A DNA stretch of 11,296 nt, taken from the NCBI GenBank assembly GCA_018067325.1, contig JAGPUU010000079.1, positions 1 through 11,296 of the forward strand, given 5' to 3'. Within the stretch, counting starts at the first letter, position 1. Each line of letters opens with the position of its first letter. The position numbers were made by a program, and so were the translations under genes. The notes under the pieces were generated by a model. It had not been told where the DNA came from. It made no database searches and was given only the letters and a program-made list of their open reading frames with translations. Positions 7,942 through 11,296 of this stretch are shown here, piece after piece. This stretch comes from Amphritea sp. (GTDB taxonomy: Bacteria; Pseudomonadota; Gammaproteobacteria; Pseudomonadales; Balneatricaceae).

Positions 7942-8769
7942 TTATTTCGCTTGACGACGGCGTACGATCATCTTATCAGTACGCTTATTCTTACGAGTTT
8001 TCTTACCTTTAGTCGGAACGCCCCATGGTGTCACAGGATGACGACCACCAGATGTACGACCCTCACCACCACCGTGTGGGTGATCGACCGGATTCATCGC
8101 TACACCACGAACAGTAGGACGAACACCACGCCAGCGAGTAGCACCAGCCTTACCCAAACGACGCAGGGAATGCTCGGAGTTACCTACTTCACCCAATGTT
8201 GCGCAGCAATCAATCAACACTTTACGCATCTCGCCGGAACGAAGACGCAATGTTGCGTGAGCACCTTCACGTGCAACCAACTGAGCAGAAGTACCAGCAG
8301 AACGTGCAATTTGCGCACCCTTGCCTGGCTTCATTTCGATACAGTGGACGACGCTACCAACTGGAATGTTACGCAGTGGTAAGCAGTTACCTGGTTTAAT
8401 TTCAGCATGCTGACCAGATATCAGAGAATCACCAGCACTAACGCCTTTAGGGGCGATAATATAGCGACGCTCACCGTCTGCATACATCAACAATGCGATG
8501 TGTGCTGAGCGGTTTGGATCATACTCCAGACGCTCAACGGTAGCAGGGATATCCAGCTTGTTGCGACGGAAATCTATAACACGGTAATGTTGCTTATGAC
8601 CGCCACCAATGTGACGAGTCGTAATGCGACCATAAGTGTTACGACCACCGGTCTTGCTTTTCTTCTCGACCAGAGCAGCAAAAGGCTTGCCCTTGTGTAG
8701 ATCAGGTGTAGTAACCTTAACTACGTGACGGCGTCCAGCGGAGGTCGGTTTAGATTTGATTATAGCCAT
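7942..8769 (-). CDS. rplB: 50S ribosomal protein L2
   Basis: L2 is a primary 23S rRNA-binding protein needed for subunit joining and peptidyl-transferase activity. It has 275 residues (273 in E. coli): an N-terminal OB-like domain (about 60-130), an SH3-like domain (about 130-200) and a long basic C-terminal extension that reaches the active site. The signature [14 protein letters not shown] is at 225-238. His230 corresponds to the functionally important E. coli His229. It starts 14 bases after rplW, with AGAGGGG as binding site. Confidence 0.99.
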   Translation of the reverse strand: MAIIKSKPTSAGRRHVVKVTTPDLHKGKPFAALVEKKSKTGGRNTYGRITTRHIGGGHKQHYRVIDFRRNKLDIPATVERLEYDPNRSAHIALLMYADGERRYIIAPKGVSAGDSLISGQHAEIKPGNCLPLRNIPVGSVVHCIEMKPGKGAQIARSAGTSAQLVAREGAHATLRLRSGEMRKVLIDCCATLGEVGNSEHSLRRLGKAGATRWRGVRPTVRGVAMNPVDHPHGGGEGRTSGGRHPVTPWGVPTKGKKTRKNKRTDKMIVRRRQAK

Positions 8770-8783
8770 TCTTGTAACCCCTC

Positions 8784-9080
8784 TTATTCGCCATCAATGA
8801 AGTCGATGTCGTGACCGTCTGCAAGACAAACATATGCCTTACGTACGTCAGAGCGCTTACCGATACCGCGCTGAGTGCGCTTGGTTTTGCCCTTAACGTT
8901 GACGACGTTCACGCCAGTTACTTTAACGCTAAACAACTGCTCAACAGCCTTTTTGATCTCAGGCTTAGTTGCGTCAGTTGCAACGCGGAATACTACCTGC
9001 TGAGAACCTTCAGCAACAATAGTTGCTTTCTCAGAGATGTGCGGCCCTAGCAGCACTTGATAGATGCGTCCTTCGTTCAT
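8784..9080 (-). CDS. rplW: 50S ribosomal protein L23
   Basis: L23 lies at the tunnel exit and is the docking site for trigger factor and the signal recognition particle. The 98 residues (100 in E. coli) contain GPHISEKAT (12-20); Glu17 there corresponds to E. coli Glu18, the trigger-factor contact. The family block [13 protein letters not shown] (74-86) is intact. The ATG overlaps the rplD stop (ATGA), so L23 synthesis is probably coupled to L4. Confidence 0.98.
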   Translation of the reverse strand: MNEGRIYQVLLGPHISEKATIVAEGSQQVVFRVATDATKPEIKKAVEQLFSVKVTGVNVVNVKGKTKRTQRGIGKRSDVRKAYVCLADGHDIDFIDGE

Positions 9081-9682
9081 GACAACGCCTCCTCAATTTT
9101 CTTGAGAGCTGCAACGGTCACTACAACCTTATCAAAGCCAACAAGGCTAACAGGATCGATACCAGCAGCATCACGTACATCAACATGCGGTACGTTGCGT
9201 GCGGCCAGATACAGGTTCTGCTCTACGTCTTCTGTCACAACTAGTGCGTTTGCCAGCTCAAGCTCGTTCAGCTTAGCGATAAACTGCTTAGTCTTAGGCG
9301 CGTCTACCTGGAAGCTTTCAACAACTACCAGACGCTCCTGACGTACCAGCTCAGACAAGATGCAACGCATCGCAGCGCGATACATTTTCTTGTTAACTTT
9401 TTGAGCATGGTCACGTGGCTGAGCAGCGAATGTTACGCCACCAGTACGCCACAGAGGACTACGAATAGTACCGGCACGTGCACGGCCAGTACCCTTTTGA
9501 CGCCAAGGCTTAGCACCACCGCCGCTAACTGCAGCGCGGTTCTTTTGGGCCTTGGTGCCCTGACGACCACCAGCCAGGTATGCCGTAACAACCTGATGAA
9601 CTAGTGCTTCGTTGAATTCTTTACCAAATGCCAGATCGGAAACTTCTACGTTTCCACCAGCTCCTGCAAGATTCAGATTCAT
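9077..9682 (-). CDS. rplD: 50S ribosomal protein L4
   Basis: L4 is an early assembly protein whose long loop reaches the narrow part of the nascent peptide tunnel. In E. coli it also represses its own S10 operon through the mRNA leader. The 201 residues equal E. coli. The tunnel loop is around [14 protein letters not shown] (58-71), and Lys63, which is altered in erythromycin-resistant E. coli, is wild type. The start has a very strong GAGGGGG site overlapping the rplC stop, only 11 bases upstream. The leader in this window looks too short for the E. coli control mode (see 10748-10808). Confidence 0.98.
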   Translation of the reverse strand: MNLNLAGAGGNVEVSDLAFGKEFNEALVHQVVTAYLAGGRQGTKAQKNRAAVSGGGAKPWRQKGTGRARAGTIRSPLWRTGGVTFAAQPRDHAQKVNKKMYRAAMRCILSELVRQERLVVVESFQVDAPKTKQFIAKLNELELANALVVTEDVEQNLYLAARNVPHVDVRDAAGIDPVSLVGFDKVVVTVAALKKIEEALS

Positions 9683-9693
9683 TTCAAACCCCC

Positions 9694-10332
9694 TCAGGAA
9701 CCAGCTTTAACAGCTGATTTTACGATTACGTCGCCGCCGGTAGCACCAGGCACAGCGCCTTTAACTAACAGCAGATTGCGTTCGACATCGATACGGACAA
9801 CTTCAAGAGACTGAATCGTTACACGCTCAGCTCCCATATGTCCTGCCATCTTCTTGCCTTTCCACACTCGACCTGGAGTCTGACACTGACCTATAGAACC
9901 AGGAGCACGGTGAGAAAGTGAGTTACCGTGAGTCGCATCCTGCATGGAGAAGTTCCAGCGCTTAATACCGCCTTGGAAACCTTTACCTTTGGATTGACCG
10001 GTTACATCAATTTTCTGACCTGCTTCAAAGCGCTCAACAGTCAGTTGATCACCTACATTTACTTCTTCGTCACCCGACAGACGGAACTCCCACAAACCAC
10101 GACCTGCTTCAGTCTCTGCTTTCGCAAAGTGACCTGCAGCGGCCTTAGTAACGCGGCTAGCACGACGAGAACCTACAGTTACCTGCACAGCAGAATAACC
10201 ATCTGTTTCTTCGGTCTTAACCTGTGTTACCCGATTCGGTTCCACCTCGATGACTGTGACTGGCACTGACGCGCCGTCTTCTGTGAAGACACGAGTCATA
10301 CCTGCTTTACGTCCAATTAAGGATACAGACAT
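9694..10332 (-). CDS. rplC: 50S ribosomal protein L3
   Basis: L3 is one of the two initiators of large-subunit assembly and sends a loop toward the peptidyl-transferase centre. It has 212 residues (209 in E. coli). The loop [16 protein letters not shown] (134-149) is followed by [18 protein letters not shown]. Gln151 is the position equivalent to the PrmB-methylated Gln150 of E. coli; the preceding residue is Cys where E. coli has Asn. The ATG lies 8 bases after GAGG. A 103-base gap from rpsJ is the longest inside the S10 operon and is full of stem-loops. Confidence 0.98.
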   Translation of the reverse strand: MSVSLIGRKAGMTRVFTEDGASVPVTVIEVEPNRVTQVKTEETDGYSAVQVTVGSRRASRVTKAAAGHFAKAETEAGRGLWEFRLSGDEEVNVGDQLTVERFEAGQKIDVTGQSKGKGFQGGIKRWNFSMQDATHGNSLSHRAPGSIGQCQTPGRVWKGKKMAGHMGAERVTIQSLEVVRIDVERNLLLVKGAVPGATGGDVIVKSAVKAGS

Positions 10333-10361
10333 TTTATAAACCTCACATTGCCAGTTGTGTA

Positions 10362-10423
10362 CGGGGCTAAAACCCGCTATGGCTGCCTAAAAGGCATTCC
10401 ACACGCAGATTATCTAATCTGCG
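10362..10423 (-). promoter_or_regulatory. Three tandem stem-loops in the rpsJ-rplC gap
   Basis: In transcript order the gap holds a perfect 9-bp inverted repeat (CGCAGATTA/TAATCTGCG, 10404-10423, 2-base centre), a 5-bp stem with a TTT loop (TGCCT/AGGCA, 10384-10396), and CGGG/CCCG with a 7-base loop (10362-10376). The rplC ribosome binding site follows about 20 bases later. None has a U-tract, so they are not terminators. They could be a processing site or a binding site for a ribosomal protein controlling L3 and later genes. The stems are seen; the role is inferred. Confidence 0.5.
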
Positions 10424-10435
10424 CAGTCGTCTAAA

Positions 10436-10747
10436 TTAGCCGAGGCTAATTTGCACTTCAACACCCGCAGCAAGATCTAGCTTCATCAATGCATCAACAG
10501 TTTTTTCTGTTGGTTCAACGATGTCTAGAACACGTTTATGAGTACGGATCTCATACTGATCACGTGCATCTTTATTCACGTGAGGAGAGACCAGAACTGT
10601 AAAACGTTCTTTGCGGGTAGGAAGTGGGATCGGACCATGCACCTGAGCACCTGTCCGCTTAGCAGTCTCAACGATCTCCTGAGCGGAAGAGTCAATCAGG
10701 CGATGATCAAAAGCCTTTAGACGGATTCTGATTTTCTGGTTTTGCAT
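10436..10747 (-). CDS. rpsJ: 30S ribosomal protein S10 / NusE
   Basis: S10 is a 30S head protein and, as NusE, a partner of NusB and NusG in transcription antitermination and transcription-translation coupling. Starting at [19 protein letters not shown] gives 103 residues, the E. coli length. An in-frame start 17 codons upstream is rejected, because it would lie in the leader and adds residues foreign to the family. The signature [14 protein letters not shown] is at 36-49. Val57, a tetracycline/tigecycline-resistance position, is wild type. The ribosome binding site AGGAA is about 8 bases upstream and lies in a small dyad (AATTC-TAG-GAATT). It is the first gene of the S10 operon. Confidence 0.99.
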   Translation of the reverse strand: MQNQKIRIRLKAFDHRLIDSSAQEIVETAKRTGAQVHGPIPLPTRKERFTVLVSPHVNKDARDQYEIRTHKRVLDIVEPTEKTVDALMKLDLAAGVEVQISLG

Positions 10748-10808
10748 TTGATCACAATTCCTAGAATTTAAAATACGGCTTTCGCCACCTAACCCCATTT
10801 AACGGGGT
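10748..10808 (-). promoter_or_regulatory. Short S10 operon mRNA leader
   Basis: From the predicted start site near 10808 to the rpsJ ATG is only about 60 bases. The leader would open with a stem at its very 5' end (ACCCC-GTTAAAT-GGGGT, 10792-10808). A small GGC-GAAA-GCC tetraloop stem (10777-10786) follows, then the binding site. The E. coli S10 leader, through which L4 represses the operon, is about 170 bases with several hairpins. A leader of this size cannot hold that architecture if the promoter call is right. Confidence 0.55.
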
Positions 10809-10813
10809 AGCGC

Positions 10814-10842
10814 ATTCTACTTACCCTATACCCCCAAGTCAA
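10814..10842 (-). promoter_or_regulatory. Sigma-70 promoter of the S10 operon
   Basis: TTGACT (10837-10842) and TAGAAT (10814-10819) are spaced exactly 17 bases, each with five of six consensus bases. Downstream of the -10 comes GCGCTA, a GC-rich discriminator of the type found in ribosomal promoters under ppGpp/DksA control. It lies about 70 bases before rpsJ and after the tuf terminator, the expected place for the S10 promoter. The start site is probably A10808. Confidence 0.8.
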
Positions 10843-10895
10843 GCCCGTATCGGTTAGGAATTATACAGCCCGATTTCTGAGGAATTGATAACACT

Positions 10896-11099
10896 CAGGG
10901 TTTGATTAACAAACAAGCAAAGAGAAACCCTGTCTTTAGAAAAAACAGAGGCATGAGACACCAAAAAGCTACTTCATTTGCGGACGCAAATGCGAGCGCG
11001 TTAAGTCCAGCAAAGCTCCTTTGCGCCTGACTTAACAATGCGACTTTTGATATGGCCGCACTTAAGCTTGAAAGACACCAAACCCCAGCCATATCAAAA
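10896..11099. repeat. Cluster of four perfect inverted repeats between tuf and rpsJ
   Basis: This non-coding stretch between the tuf terminator and the S10 promoter consists largely of dyads. They are CAGGGTTT/AAACCCTG (10896-10932, 21-base spacer); CATTTGCG/CGCAAATG (10975-10992, 2-base centre); GTTAAGTC/GACTTAAC (11000-11036) enclosing GCAAAG/CTTTGC; and a 12-bp pair TTTTGATATGGC/GCCATATCAAAA (11045-11099, 31-base spacer). A 10-base direct repeat AGACACCAAA occurs at 10956-10965 and 11073-11082. The pattern suggests an intergenic palindromic repeat element or a structured RNA. An open frame of 65 codons (10895-11092, minus) runs through it but has no ribosome binding site, and no protein family is recognised. 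Confidence 0.55.
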
Positions 11100-11116
11100 T
11101 AATAAAAGCTAAAAAC

Positions 11117-11145
11117 AAAAAAAGGCTCCCGAAGGAGCCCTTTTT
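11117..11145 (-). terminator. Rho-independent terminator of tuf
   Basis: On the transcribed strand, GGCTCC-TTCG-GGAGCC is a perfect 6-bp GC-rich stem closed by the very stable C(UUCG)G tetraloop, followed by seven T residues and, after a G, five more. It begins about 20 bases after the tuf stop codon. The A-run on the other side could lengthen the stem, and may let it work in both directions. It separates the str operon end from the S10 operon. Confidence 0.9.
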
Positions 11146-11160
11146 AAACATCAGCGAATA

Positions 11161-11296
11161 TTACTCGATGATTTTAGATACAACGCCTGCACCAACTGTA
11201 CGTCCGCCTTCACGGATCGCAAAACGCAGACCTTCTTCCATCGCGATTGGGTTGATCAGGGTAACATCCATCTTGATGTTATCGCCTGGCATTACC
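11161..11296 (-). CDS. tuf: Elongation factor Tu, C-terminal end (partial)
   Basis: EF-Tu is the GTPase that delivers aminoacyl-tRNA to the ribosome. Only the last 44 residues and the TAA stop are in the window; the gene continues past the right edge. They read from [20 protein letters not shown] to [20 protein letters not shown], which is the conserved end of domain 3 of EF-Tu. The place, just upstream of rpsJ on the same strand, fits the tufA copy that ends the str operon (rpsL-rpsG-fusA-tuf) in gammaproteobacteria. Whether a second tuf exists cannot be seen here. Confidence 0.98.
   Translation of the reverse strand, partial: VMPGDNIKMDVTLINPIAMEEGLRFAIREGGRTVGAGVVSKIIE

Noticed and set aside
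10409..10414. GATAAT in the rpsJ-rplC gap as a -10 box
   Set aside because: It is the centre of the 9-bp inverted repeat, and the expected -35 position reads AATTTA.
10748..10798. Upstream 17-codon extension of rpsJ
   Set aside because: Added residues are not found in S10, the extension lies in the leader hairpins, and the binding site fits the ATG at 10747.
10860..10865. Perfect TATAAT on the minus strand upstream of the S10 promoter
   Set aside because: At 16 to 18 bases upstream the possible -35 hexamers (CAATTC, TCAATT, ATCAAT) are poor and there is no TGn extension, so a second promoter is not supported.
1..11296. CRISPR array, tRNA, rRNA, transposase, prophage or defence genes
   Set aside because: No regularly spaced repeats, RNA gene motifs or mobile-element proteins are visible; the window is a dense core operon.

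Overview
The window is a stretch of the conserved ribosomal-protein supercluster of a gammaproteobacterium. Every gene lies on the minus strand, so transcription runs from high to low coordinates. Read that way, the order is: end of tuf (EF-Tu), tuf terminator, a 413-base non-coding stretch with the S10 promoter, the S10 operon (rpsJ-rplC-rplD-rplW-rplB-rpsS-rplV-rpsC-rplP-rpmC-rpsQ), then the spc operon (rplN-rplX-rplE-rpsN-rpsH-rplF-rplR-rpsE-rpmD-rplO-secY-rpmJ). The gene order is the classical Escherichia coli order with nothing inserted or lost. rpmJ is cut by the left edge inside its stop codon, and tuf is cut by the right edge.

The proteins are close in length and sequence to those of E. 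coli: S3 keeps Arg131/Arg132/Lys135, S14 is the long zinc-less form, and L36 is the zinc-ribbon form. This places the organism in the Gammaproteobacteria. The style of the sequences fits a marine Oceanospirillales-type bacterium, but that is inference, not something the sequence proves.

The genes build both ribosomal subunits: the polypeptide exit tunnel (L4, L22, L23, L24, L29), the peptidyl-transferase neighbourhood (L2, L3, L16), the 5S rRNA complex (L5, L18), the 30S head and decoding region (S3, S5, S8, S10, S14, S17, S19), and the SecY protein channel onto which translating ribosomes dock. Most junctions are very tight: rplD/rplW overlap as ATGA, rplP/rpmC as TGATG, and rplO/secY abut as TAAATG. 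This suggests strong translational coupling.

The coding content is ordinary, and I see no hidden new protein system. What deserves a second look is in the gaps: a cluster of four perfect inverted repeats between tuf and rpsJ, a very short S10 leader behind a strong promoter, three consecutive stem-loops between rpsJ and rplC, an intrinsic-terminator-like hairpin inside the spc operon between rplN and rplX, and an 8-bp hairpin between rpsN and rpsH.
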